A stretch of 64,000 nucleotides of DNA from Brachionus rotundiformis (lineage: Eukaryota; Rotifera; Eurotatoria; Ploima; Brachionidae), in assembly GCA_016802295.1 (NCBI GenBank), contig JAESIW010000137.1:3193961-3257960 (forward strand), given 5' to 3'. Shown here one piece after another: positions 1 to 11,250 of the stretch. The first letter of the stretch is position 1. Every line of letters begins with the position of its first letter. The notes under the pieces are model-generated. The model was not told the origin of the DNA. It saw nothing but the letters and a program-made list of their open reading frames with translations, and ran no database searches. Both the position numbers and the translations under genes were made by a program.

Positions 1-1297
1 CTAAATTATTGCTACTTTCCCTATCTTTGAATGGCTCTGTTTTGCATGCCTGTTCATTCTATACCTGTCCAAGCCACAAACATAACTCATTGAACTTACA
101 AATGAGTCGATGTTTTGAAATTTATCTAAATCTATCAATAAGACTTAGTTGTAAAAAAATGATCTTTTATGTTCACATTAATTAATACACAACTATCAAT
201 AATTGTCAAATTGTAAAATAGTTCATTTTGTTAAACCAACTATTTTCTGCAAAATGAATTTTTAATAAATGGAAAATCTATTTTTATCAATTTTCTAAAC
301 TATAATTCAATATTATAGAAAATAAATTGTTTAGTTAGATATTTTTATTTTTTTATTTTTTTGATAAAGGATTGATATGGAATTTATTTTAAATAAACAT
401 GATTTATACATCTATTGTCAATGAAATCATAAAAATCAAGTATGCTAAAATTCAATACCTCATTTCAAAAAAATATTCTTTTTGATTACTTTATAAAAAA
501 TAAACAAATAAAGTTCCTTCTAAAATCTTATGTTCGTTATGAAGTTATAGATACAAACTAAGGAAAAAAAATTACTAGTATGATATACTTTATATTTGTA
601 CTTGAAAAACATATTTTGGCCTGAGCGATGACTTTTATGTACTTAATGTAATTATATGAATTCAAATTAGAGGTTGAGAAATCAAGTTCGAGATCCTGAT
701 TTTAAAACTGTTATATATTAGGTTGAAGAAATCAAAACATAAAATAAACAATATTTGGTTACTCAAAGACATCGCCAGGCTTTTTTAAAATAGTTATCTT
801 TTTTTAAATTACATTGAAAAAGATTGACTGTTATTTAAAATTTTTGCACATACTGGATTTTTCTACTGTCATTGACCATAGATCGATTTATATTTGTTTA
901 AAATAATTAAAAAAACTAAATTATATTATACTCAAAAAAAATCAATAAAAAAAGTTAAATTAAAATTAAAATTTAAAAGCTTTATGTTGATATGATAACT
1001 CAAAATAAATTTTATTTGCCTAAATGTCAAGATAGTACATTATATCACTAAATTTATTTAGTACTAATAAACAAGAAAAAGTTCTTATCGTTTTTTTTGT
1101 GATTAAACTTATTAAGATAAATAATTTCATAACTAAACTTATTTTATTATAATAAACCATAGTTTAGAGCTAAAAATTTATGTCTCATGCACCTGAAAGT
1201 CTACTCACACTTTTGAAACTTATATAACTAGATAATTTTTAGTTGAGTTTAAATCTAGAATTAAAAAAAGAAAAAGTCTCATTAAAATTTCATAGAA
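1..1297. other. AT-rich 5' flank of the ABCA gene
   Basis: No complete gene is visible. On the minus strand near the left edge (about 4-104) there is a short open frame beginning MSYVCGLDR, followed by a possible GT donor. It could be the first exon of a divergent gene running off the window, but this is weak. The rest is AT-rich. The last bases before the ABCA ATG form an acceptor-like TTTCATAG two bases upstream of the start. Confidence 0.4.
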
Positions 1298-4200
1298 ATG
1301 GCTATAAATGGATTGAATAATAATTTAAAACAGCTATTTCTTCTTTTATGGAAAAATTTACGGCTTCAGTTAAAATCACCAGTTGGGCTCGCATTGGAAA
1401 TTTTGGTCCCGGCAATTTTTGCTTTTATTTTATTGCCAATCCGATCAATTGTCGACTCAACTCTTTATGCTGAACCTATATTTTTTAAACCTTTTGGAAT
1501 AGAACAACTACCATTTAAATTTTTAAATAACTCGATAGCATACCATCCCGATGATTCAAAAATTGTATCTAATTTATTAGATAGAGTTGGATCCGACTTG
1601 AATCTAGTACCAATAGGTAAAATATTAAGATCTTAATAAGACTAAAATTTATTCAAAATGTAAAAGGATTTAAGAGTGAAGAGGAAGCAGTGAATTATGC
1701 CATCAACATTAGCTACGCATCTAATTGTTTAGGAGTCATTTCATTTCTCAATACAAGTGAAACTAATTTAATCTATAAAATTCGTCTAAGTCATTCGCCA
1801 CGAAATAGCCCCAGCTTGAAGTATGATATAGATTTTTAAATTTATAACTTTAATATTATATTTTTCCTTTCAGTGCTTTTAGTCGAGATAGAGATTGGAA
1901 AACAAGTTTTTTGTATCCATTTTTTCCCGTCCTCGGTCCCAGAAACAAAGGACAAAACGAAGGAGGATCTCCAGGTAAAAAAATAAAAATAAATTTTAAT
2001 CGAAATTTTTATTTTAACTTAAAGGATATTATAGAGAAGGATTTTTATCACTTCAAAAGTCAATTGATTTTAATCTATTAAATTCGTTCAACGATTCAGC
2101 AAAATCAATTAACTTAAATTTAAAACGATTTCCATATCCACCTTATAATAATGATCCTTTTGTGGCCATTATTCAAGCTCTATTTCCTTTTATCATAATG
2201 TTAAGTTTTATATTCACAGTTGTGTTGACTGCCAAAGCTATTGTGGCCGAAAAAGAATCGGGGTTGAAAGAAGGTATGAAATTAATGGGCATGAAGCCTT
2301 GGATATATTGGTTGTCTTGGTACATAAAAACAATGGGTGTTCTATTACCAGCAATTGTTTTTATAGTCGTAAGCTTTAAAATTCCCATTACTGTTAAAAG
2401 TGGAACCACGGCCTCAATCATAGATAAAACCGATCCATTTTTGTTCTTTCTATTTCTGATTTTGTACGCTTCGAGTTCTGTGACGTTGACGTTTTTATGT
2501 ACCACATTTTTCAAAAAAGCAAATAGTGGAGCTGCTGGAGCTGGAGTAATATGGTTCTTCTCTTATCTGCCTTACATTTTTATATCACTTCGTTATGAAA
2601 AAATGTCCTTAGCTCTAAAAATAATTTCTTGTTTTGTCAACAATTTAGCCATGAGTCTGGGAATACAGTTAATTGGAATGTTCGAAGGAAAAGGTACCGG
2701 GATCAATTTTTCCAATTGGAGTGAAGGAATAAGTGTGGATGATACTTTTTCATTATTAAATGTAATAGTTATAATGTTCGCCAACAATTTAATAAATTTG
2801 ATTCTACTATATTATTTCGATAATGTACTCCCTGGAGATAAAGGAATACCAAGAAGCTGGTTATTTCCAATTGAATTTTTGTTAAAATCGAAGAATAAAA
2901 AAAGAGTTAATTCAGAAATTAATCTTAAAAAATTGGAAATTAATGGTAATAATTATTTTGATCATGCTGAAGGAATGATAGAAGATGAAACAGTTTATTC
3001 AAATAGAAAAATTGGAATTAAAATAGACAAAATTTCCAAAAATTTCAGACAACTCGGCACTATCAAGCAAGCGGTAAATGATTTGTCATTGAACATTTAC
3101 GAAGGTCAAATATCTGTGCTACTTGGTCACAATGGAGCTGGAAAGAGCACTACAATTTCGATGATAACTGGTCTTGCTGAGCCAACTAGTGGAAGAATAC
3201 TGGTGAATGATATTGATGTGGTAAAAAATACCAAGAAGGCTAGAAAATGCATTGGCTTTTGTCCTCAGTACAATCTACTCTTTGACAACTTGACTGTTTA
3301 TGAGCATTTGAAGTTTTTCTCTAAATTAAAAGAAAACTTTAATGATCTCGAAATAGATAACATGCTCGAGCTAATAAATTTAAAAGATAAAAAGCATGCT
3401 TTGGCTAAAACATTGTCAGGAGGTATGAAGCGAAAATTGTGCGTAGCTATAGCTTTTATTGGAAATTCAAGTATTGTCATTCTGGACGAGCCAAGTAATT
3501 ATGCTCTAAAATTAAAGTTTTTCAAAATTTATCTATTCTTTTTGTTTGTTTGTAATTAAGGTTCAGGCATGGATCCACAAGCAAGACATTCAACTTGGAC
3601 ATTGCTTCAAAAGTTCAAAAAAGAGCGAAAATGTACCATTTTACTTACGACCCATTTCATGGACGAGGCCGACTTTTTAGGCGATCGAATAGCAATAATG
3701 TCAAAAGGAAGCCTACGGTGTTGTGGTTCACCTCTTTTTCTCAAGTCAAAATACGGATCAGGCTACAATCTGGTGTTGACCAAAAAAATAGACGAAAACA
3801 AGCAAAATCATGACAAAGAAATTATCAACTTGGTCACTCAAGCTATTCCAAAATCTAAACTCAACACCAATCTTACATCCGAGATAAGTTTTGTCCTACC
3901 ATCTGATCAAACAGCCAAATTTAGTCACCTTTTGGATGAAATTGACAAGAACAGGGAAATACTGAATATAATGAATGTTGGAATCAGTGTCACAACAATT
4001 GAAGATGTCTTTTTAAAGTAAATTTGAATTTATAAATTCTAGTTTTAAGTCTTTTTATTAGAATTGGTGAGGAAGAAGAAATGGAAGAATTACCAGTTAA
4101 AAAAACGAATGGAATAATTAACAAATCATATGAAAACTATAATTCTAACACTCATGTCAACATTCAACCAAATGATAACTTTGAAAACTTTGGTTTATGG

Positions 4201-7200
4201 GCTGGATCCAAAAAAGAAGATAAAATTACAGATTTTAAATTTGTATTTCTTCAATTCTACGCATTGTTTGTCAAACGCTTCATCCATTCTATTCGTAATA
4301 AGAGCTTATTCATAACCCAATTACTTATACCAATCGGTTGTGTCTTGATTAATATGTTTTATTTAAAATACGGACCTATTAAACCCTCTGACTCTGCACC
4401 TCTAACCATTAATCTTGGCAGCTATCAAGATAATGTAGCTCCTTTTCTTTATAATGAATCTGATTTATTCACATCAACAATAGCAGATATATTTGAATCT
4501 GATCTTCAAATGTTTCAGAATACAGAAAGTGTTAATTTGGCAAAAGATTCTTTCCTAGATAATTGTAAGACCAAAACTGATGATGTTGACAATTTTTTGA
4601 CTTGTTTAAGTTCAAACAATCCTTTTTACTTGATTGATAAAACAGTCTTAGCAGCTTCATTTTTTAATAATAATTCTATAATTGGTCACTTTAATAATCA
4701 AGGATACCATGTACCACCACTTATTTTGAACAAAATTTCAAATGCTCTACTAAAGTATTTTTCTGGTCAAAGTAAAGCATCTATCACAGTCATTAATCAT
4801 CCATTACCACGCAATATCACCGAAAAGCTCAATGATGCATTGACCCAAGAAACTGCTGGTTTCAATGTGGCATCTGGCTTAACTTTTGGCTTCTCGTTTT
4901 TAATCGCTAGCTTTGCCATTATTCTAATAAAAGAAAACACTTCAAATTCAAAACATATTCAGTATATGAGTGGCTGTAATTCAAGTATATATTGGTTAAG
5001 TTCATTAATATGGGACATGCTGAATTATCTTTTTCCATGCGCGATTGTAATGGTCATTTTAAAAGTAAATAATTAATTTAAAAAAAATAAAATTTTTTTA
5101 ATTTTAATATTTTAGATTTTTGAAATTAAACAATTCATAAACGATGAAAAATGGCTGTATTTTTTCCTTCTACTATTTCTTAATGGCTTGGCTCATTTGC
5201 CTCAAACCTATCTGTTATCTTATTTATTTAAAATTTCGGCCACAGGATTTGCTATCATTACATCATGGAATATTTTGTCTAGTAAACAAATAAATAATTC
5301 TAATTATTATAAAATTAATTTTTAAAATAAGGTCAAGTTACATTAACTGCAGTGAATATTTTAAGTTCTCCTATCTTAGATTTGTCCGATGTAGCTAGAT
5401 TATTAGAATGGGTTTTTTTGATTATTTTACCAAATTATGCTTTTGGGTAAAAATAATAACATTATAAAATTTTTTTAATTTTTAATAAAAAATATTTAGA
5501 CAAGCAACCGTAGATTTATATGAAAATTACAATAGAATTGAACTTTGTAAAAATAGTACATTTTTGTGTGCTATTTTTCCGAATCCATGCTGTCGGTATG
5601 CAAATGAAGGCAAGGAAAATCCCTGTGGTAATCAACCTTGTTTTTATTGGAATGAAAATTATTTTAGTTGNNNNNNNNNNNNNNNNNNNNNNNNNNNNNN
5701 NNNNNNNNNNNNNNNNNNNNNNNNNNNNNNNNNNNNNNNNNNNNNNNNNNNNNNNNNNNNNNNNNNNNNNNNNNNNNNNNNNNNNNNNNNNNNNNNNNNN
5801 NNNNNNNNNNNNNNNNNNNNNNNNNNNNNNNNNNNNNNNNNNNNNNNNNNNNNNNNNNNNNNNNNNNNNNNNNNNNNNNNNNNNNNNNNNNNNNNNNNNN
5901 NNNNNNNNNNNNNNNNNNNNNNNNNNNNNNNNNNNNNNNNNNNNNNNNNNNNNNNNNNNNNNNNNNNNNNNNNNNNNNNNNNNNNNNNNNNNNNNNNNNN
6001 NNNNNNNNNNNNNNNNNNNNNNNNNNNNNNNNNNNNNNNNNNNNNNNNNNNNNNNNNNNNNNNNNNTCATGCCATTACAATTTTTTACTGTTTTTGGACT
6101 GATATTATTCTATGAGGCTGGATACTTTAGATATTTTAAATATATCGTAAACAATTTATTTAATAAGAGATCAACTGAAGTTGAAAACGAAGAGCAAGTC
6201 GAGTTAGAACGAGAATATGGTGATATCAAAAAAGACCAAGACGTAATTGATGAGGAGACGAGAATTTCGGAAAAAATGATAAATCCCATAGAAGAAATAT
6301 TTGTAGTCGATGGTATAACTAAACACTATTCAAACTTTATGGCAGTCAAGGGCATCAGCTTTACATTAAAATCGTCCGAATGTTTTGGTTTGCTTGGTGT
6401 TAATGGTGCAGGGAAATCGACCAGCTTTAAAATGCTTACTGGTGATGAATATTTGACCAAAGGTGATGCTTCAATCAATCGAATAAGCATTAAAGATGAC
6501 ATAAAAAAATATCAAAAAAAGCTTGGCTACTGTCCCCAGTTCGATCCTCTGATCGATCAGATGACAGTAATGGAGACCATGATTATGTATGCCAGACTGA
6601 GAGGTCTTAAACCAAAAATAATTAGAAACACTTGTTTGTCATTGATTAATCTTCTGGATTTGGATGACCATGTTGGAAAAATGTGCTATACTCTAAGTGG
6701 CGGAAACAAGCGTAAGCTGTCTGTAGCCATAGCTTTGATCGGAAGTCCTCTAGTTGTATTGCTTGATGAACCAACATCGTGAGTTATTTGTTTTCTTCAA
6801 TACCACATCTAGTTTGGAATATAATTTACTTTTTTTTTTCTAAAGTGGAATGGATCCAATTACTAGGAGAACATTATGGAATTGTTTAATCAAAATTAAA
6901 AATAAAGGAAAGTCTTTGATATTAACTACGCATAGGTAAATAAAATTTATACCAATTTTCAAGTTAATTAAATAAAATGAATTAAAAGACTTTAATGATA
7001 AAAATGTATAAATTGTTGTTTTTTTTAAGTATGGACGAAACCGAAGTATTGTGCTCAAATATTGGTATTATGGTAAATGGTGAATTCAAGTGTATTGGCA
7101 GTCTTCAGCATTTGAAGAGCAAATACGGAGAAGGGTACACTTTAATGGTCAAAATATGTGTGGAAAATAAACAAAATGGAGTTGACAGAACAAATATAGT

Positions 7201-7543
7201 CGATGGTAATCAAATAGTTATTGAAAAAAGCATTGAATCAGGGTCAATTGAGCTCAATCAAAAAGTGAACCAATTTACCGAGTTTATTTCACACAAAATC
7301 AAAAATAGCTATGTGAAAGAGAGTCGTGATGGTTTTGTTAACATTCACATAAATGACAATTCAACTTCAGTACTATCTGCAGTGTTTTCAATAATTGAAG
7401 AGATTAAGGACCAGTTTTCAATTGAGTATTATCTTGTTACTCAGACAAAATTGGAGCAGATATTTTTGAACTTTGCTTCCAAACAGATCGATCCAGAAAC
7501 AAGATTTGTTTCAAAAAAGAAAAAAAATATATTTAAATTTTGA
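1298..7543 (+). CDS. ABCA-subfamily full ABC transporter
   Basis: Full-length ABC transporter of subfamily A, a family that moves or flips lipids across membranes. Exons read as 1298-1616, 1667-1820, 1874-1974, 2025-3494, 3561-4017, 4062-5064, 5116-5281, 5332-5446, 5500-(gap)-6778, 6846-6935 and 7030-7543, all with GT-AG introns. The first half has one N-terminal membrane segment, a rather short extracellular loop, a membrane block (about 2160-2850) and NBD1 with Walker A GHNGAGKST, signature LSGGMKRKL and Walker B VILDEPS, then the ABCA-typical LTTHFMDEAD. The second half repeats this: NBD2 has GVNGAGKST, LSGGNKRKL and LLDEPTS, with the H-loop spliced as LTTHSMDET. All nucleotide-binding motifs look intact. 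Coding length is about 1.9 kb residues with the gap included. The frames on the two sides of the N run are not in register, so the gap is mis-sized or hides an intron. Which ABCA paralogue this is cannot be told. Confidence 0.93.
5671..6066. other. Assembly gap (396 N)
   Basis: A run of Ns inside the ABCA gene, covering the second extracellular loop and most of the second membrane block. The open frame entering it (ending ...FYWNENYFS) and the one leaving it (starting MPLQFFTVFG) differ by one base in phase if the N count is taken literally. Confidence 1.
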
Positions 7544-7575
7544 TATAGTTTTATACCTTTTTTATAAATTTTGGC

Positions 7576-7581
7576 AATAAA
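7576..7581 (+). terminator. Poly(A) signal of the ABCA gene
   Basis: AATAAA lies 33 bases after the ABCA stop codon. The GPCR gene converges from the other strand and its stop is only about 200 bases further on. Confidence 0.55.
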
Positions 7582-7782
7582 ATATTAATTATTTCTGTAA
7601 AATATCTTTATTAATAATATTTGAAAAGATTAATTGAAAAATTTAAAATAATCTAATAATTTTATTAAAAAAAAAGTTTTATTTCTATTTCCTTTTTACA
7701 TTAACTATGTTTTAGAAGCTATATTTTTAGACAAAATTTAACTAGAGGCCAAAACTCACATATTTTACAGATTTTATTATAT

Positions 7783-8829
7783 TTAGGAACACAATTTTGG
7801 AAATCTCATAAAATTAAAAAATTCAATACGATATTTGTTATTAAAGATTAAAAGAATTACTGGGTTGAAGGATGAGTAAACATAGCTCATCCAATATCCT
7901 ATTTCTAAGATTAAATCGCTCACACATTCATTACAGAATGCTTTTAAGGGCCAAGTTACACAGAATACTGAAAACAAAACACTTAAAAATACTGATATAC
8001 TCCAAATACACATAATTGCTTTTTTTTCCTTATTAATACGATCTTGTTTTATATGAAATTTATTTTTTTCAATTTGCTTGTCGGATGATTTGGTACTGGT
8101 ACAATTTTGCGACTGATTCTGAAGACTCATGTCAGTAAATGCTTTTGTCGTACTCTTTTTGTTAGCTGTACCAAGTTTCTCAGCTTTTTTGATAAAGTTT
8201 TTCCTTAGCTCCCAGTAAACAAATGTGTTCATTACAAAAACACTTAGAACCGGAAGAAAATAACCCACAGAATCAGCTATTAATACGTAGGTAAACGTGT
8301 GTGTGAAGTAGCAATTCCTTGAATTAAAATTTTTACGAGTTATCAGAACAACAGATAAGCCCCAAAAAGTGTAAATTAGAATCCACTTTCCGATCAAAAT
8401 TAAATACTTTTCTTTGGTCATATTTTCGTTAACCAGCAGTGGCCATTTGAGTTGCCTGAATCGGTGAATAGACATTAGCAAAAGGCTGTAAATACTAACT
8501 GTTCCAATAGAAAAATCATTGATTACCCAAAATATGCAAGTGGCTTCGCCTAGAGGCCAAAAGCCAAATGTGGTAAATAAGGTCATAAATGGAATCGACA
8601 TCAATCCAATCATAAAATCTGACAGTGTTCCAGACAAAAACAAAAAATTTGAATATGTTTTCTTGTTTAGTCTGAATAAGATAATGTAAATAATTGATCC
8701 ATTAAAAAAAAGATTCAAAATAGACAAAATTGTTTTAATTGTTATTAAAATTATCTTTATATAATCAAATTGAATGTTGCTGTCAGTGATGTTTTGCATT
8801 GAAAGATTAAAAATTGTCTCGTTTAACAT
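7783..8829 (-). CDS. Class A GPCR, biogenic-amine/muscarinic-like, divergent
   Basis: Seven-transmembrane receptor of about 348 residues in a single exon. The longer open frame begins with TTG; the first ATG is at 8829, and the N-terminus then carries N-glycosylation sites (NETI, NLSM, NITD). Landmarks of class A: Asn in TM1 (FFNGS), Asp in TM2 (LSDF), TM3 Cys98 followed seven residues later by Asp105, Trp in TM4, Pro in TM5 (YFLPVLS), and a CNEC pair before TM7. The TM3 Asp, the ECL3 CxxC and GYWMSYVYSSFNP resemble muscarinic and H3-type receptors, so an amine-like ligand is plausible. Several activation motifs are altered: DRY is HRF (residues 122-124), NPxxY is NPVIL, and the stretch between the TM6 Trp and the ECL3 Cys is about seven residues short. 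It is either a fast-evolving specialised receptor or one with impaired G-protein coupling. Confidence 0.82.
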   Translation of the reverse strand: MLNETIFNLSMQNITDSNIQFDYIKIILITIKTILSILNLFFNGSIIYIILFRLNKKTYSNFLFLSGTLSDFMIGLMSIPFMTLFTTFGFWPLGEATCIFWVINDFSIGTVSIYSLLLMSIHRFRQLKWPLLVNENMTKEKYLILIGKWILIYTFWGLSVVLITRKNFNSRNCYFTHTFTYVLIADSVGYFLPVLSVFVMNTFVYWELRKNFIKKAEKLGTANKKSTTKAFTDMSLQNQSQNCTSTKSSDKQIEKNKFHIKQDRINKEKKAIMCIWSISVFLSVLFSVFCVTWPLKAFCNECVSDLILEIGYWMSYVYSSFNPVILLIFNNKYRIEFFNFMRFPKLCS

Positions 8830-9582
8830 TTTTCTATTCAAAAGTTCGTTTTACTGTAAAAATAGCTTTGAAATCGATTAAATCAAAATTTATAAATTTA
8901 GATTTATTTATATTTGACTTTTAAGAAGTAATTTTTCGATTTATTTTTATAATTAGATTTTATTTAAAATATTTAATAAAAACACTTTACCTAATCAATT
9001 TACTTTAAAATGTAAACTAAAATTTATAAATATAGATTAAAAATTTTGAATGATGTTTAGCATATAACAATTTTATTTCCTTAAAATTCAATTTTTTAAT
9101 TAATTTGTTCATTTAATTGGAAATTTTAGCTTTATTGTCTTTTTTTAACGTTATCGTTACTATCCTAAAAATTATATAAAATAATGCAGATGACTAAAAT
9201 TTAAACAGGAAATTGAGATTTAAATTTAAATAGGAAGCAGCTAGGCTGTTGGATAAAAATACCAGTCTTGTCTACGTAAATTTTTTACAAATTTAAACAT
9301 ATCAATTAAAATCTTTAAAAAATGATCTAAATTTTCAAAGTTTATTTAAAAAGAACATTAAGTTTTATATATTTAATATTATTAACTGGTAAATATATAA
9401 AACAGTTAAATTATTTATTAGGATTTCAATAATTTTTTTAAAAATAAACTAAAATTCCCAATGCAAAAACCAATTCTTATTTAAATGCCAAATAAAATTA
9501 AAATGTAAACAATTTTAAAAATTCTGATTTTTTTTATAATTTTCCCAACTTAATTTATTCTTCAAAATTAGTTTTAAACATT
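8830..9582. other. AT-rich spacer between GPCR 5' end and MOCS2B 3' end
   Basis: No open frame with protein-like composition was seen on either strand. It holds the GPCR upstream region, with acceptor-like TTTTTACAG and TTGAATAG just before the GPCR ATG, and the 3' flank of MOCS2B. Confidence 0.5.
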
Positions 9583-10175
9583 TCAATTTTTACTCTCATG
9601 ATGAATGCATTCGCAATTTTCTTTCCAAACATATGTGGAATCAGCATACCATTCCTTTGAATAAAACATTTAATCAATTATCTATTTTACTTTAAAAATT
9701 TGAATATTTATTTTTATAATTATAGGCAAATTTTAAATCTTAAGCAAATTACCTTTTTCCATATAGGAACAGTTCTTTTAAATTCATTGATGCAATAATT
9801 CACTGCTTCTAAAGAGTCCCTTCTGTGTGGCGAAGATATGGCAATAATTATTGATGACTGTTCGATTTCTACTTCCCCAATTCGATGAAAAATTGCTATA
9901 TTTCTGATATCAGGCCACTTTATTCTAATTTGGTCGCATATTTTTTTCATTTCCTTAAGGGCCATATTGTTATACGCCTCATATTCAAGTCTTGTTACTG
10001 TTTTTCCATTCATGTTATTCCTTGTTGTACCTGATAAAAATTCAAATCTGAAAAGCGCTTATTTTTCAAAATTACCAATGAAAATAGATATCGCACCACA
10101 TTCTGGCAATGAAACAAGCTTGGTTATTTCGTCCAAGTCTAATTTGTAGGCCCTGATCTCGAGAAAATCATTCAT
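9583..10175 (-). CDS. Molybdopterin synthase catalytic (large) subunit, MOCS2B/MoaE
   Basis: Catalytic subunit of molybdopterin synthase. It converts precursor Z (cPMP) to molybdopterin using sulfur carried on the small-subunit C-terminus. Three exons: 10076-10175, 9753-10030 and 9583-9654, giving 149 residues, close to bacterial MoaE. MoaE features are clear: MNDFLEIRAYKLDLDEI at the start, GAISIFIGTTRN, LEYEAYNNMA, IAIFHRIGEVEIEQSS, SSPHRRDS and the C-terminal PIWKKEWYADSTYVWKEN with the lysines expected at the active site. The last exon is needed to complete this motif; without it the frame would end in an unrelated tail. The gene starts 122 bp after the stop of the small subunit on the same strand. 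A strong splice acceptor touches the ATG, so this cistron may be matured by trans-splicing or alternative splicing. Confidence 0.92.
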
Positions 10176-10187
10176 CTAAGGAAAAAG
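10176..10187 (-). promoter_or_regulatory. Splice acceptor abutting the MOCS2B start codon
   Basis: Read on the minus strand this is CTTTTTCCTTAG followed directly by the MOCS2B ATG. No donor is needed inside the coding region, so the site would serve either spliced-leader addition or joining to an untranslated upstream exon. Confidence 0.5.
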
Positions 10188-10297
10188 AATTATTCGAATC
10201 AAATTTTTATTCATAATAAAAAAATCTATTTGTATTTTATTACAAATTTTTAATTATTAAAATTATTTTTCAAAAATTTATTCGAAATTTAAAATTT

Positions 10298-10615
10298 TCA
10301 ACCACCACTAATCGGAGGAATCACGGCAACTTCATCACCGTTTTTCAAATTTAAACTCTCTTCCATTTCAACATATTCCTCGTTAACTGATAGCTTACAA
10401 GTGTTTTTTATTTCAGCAAGTCTAAATATATTAATTTTACTTATAAAAATCAATAATGATAATCAAATTTCTCACCGTGGAAACTTTGAAATTAAGAGAT
10501 CAAATAGTTCTGTAGCTTTAATATTTGGTTCATCAATGGTGACACGAGTTTGGCCGATTCCACTCAAATCGCGACTCTTACTAAAGAACAAAACGTTAAT
10601 TTGATTACCGTTCAT
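10298..10615 (-). CDS. Molybdopterin synthase sulfur-carrier (small) subunit, MOCS2A/MoaD
   Basis: Ubiquitin-fold sulfur carrier of molybdopterin synthase. Its C-terminal glycine is thiocarboxylated and donates sulfur in the MOCS2B active site. Two exons, 10476-10615 and 10298-10421, with a 54-bp intron, encode 87 residues. The start MNGNQINVLFFSKSRDLSGI matches MoaD's first beta strand and loop. The end NLKNGDEVAVIPPISGG terminates exactly in the required Gly-Gly. An acceptor-like TTTTAG lies four bases before the ATG. In mammals and flies both subunits come from one bicistronic MOCS2 transcript with overlapping frames; here the cistrons are adjacent and do not overlap. Confidence 0.93.
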
Positions 10616-11250
10616 CTTTCTAAAATCTATGCTTTTCAATAAAACTTGATAAAAAATTAATTTTTTTTCGAATAGACAAAATTTAATATCATTTTTTAAA
10701 CTAAAGCTGAGAAATACTGTCTTTTTTAAATTTTATATCACGTTAAACAGATAATTGTTTCAATCTTTGTTTTAATTGAAAATTTAATCATAATTTATTT
10801 TCATAAAATAAATTAAAAGCCAAATTAAACTTGATAATTTTAATTTAGACCTTTTTAAAAATGCAATTTTTTATCTTAAGTTTTTAATTATTTTTACTTG
10901 TATGAGATATTTTATTTCGATGGGAAGTGAAAAATTTTTAATAAGTACATCTGGTTATTGATATACTCGATATGGGAAAAATAAATTAGAAAAAAAAATT
11001 TTTTAATCAGATTTTATTGTGATTAAAATTTGAAGTTATTTAAAAATTAGTATTTGGGATAAAATTTCAGAATTATTTGACGAAATTTGTTATCGTACAT
11101 AAAATAAAATTAAATAGATTCCAATCAAGTTAATTACGCATATAAATTATAAAAAAAATATTGGCAGTAAAAAAGATTAAGAGTTAAAATTGATAAATTT
11201 GGATAAAAAAAAAAATTATCATGGAATCTTGAGAAGTTTATCTTTCAAGT
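10616..11250. other. AT-rich spacer between MOCS2 and GFAT
   Basis: No coding signal was seen. It contains the MOCS2 upstream region and the 3' untranslated region and terminator of GFAT, both transcribed leftwards. Confidence 0.5.

Noticed and set aside
7783..8841. GPCR start at 8841
   Set aside because: The codon there is TTG; the first ATG in frame is at 8829.
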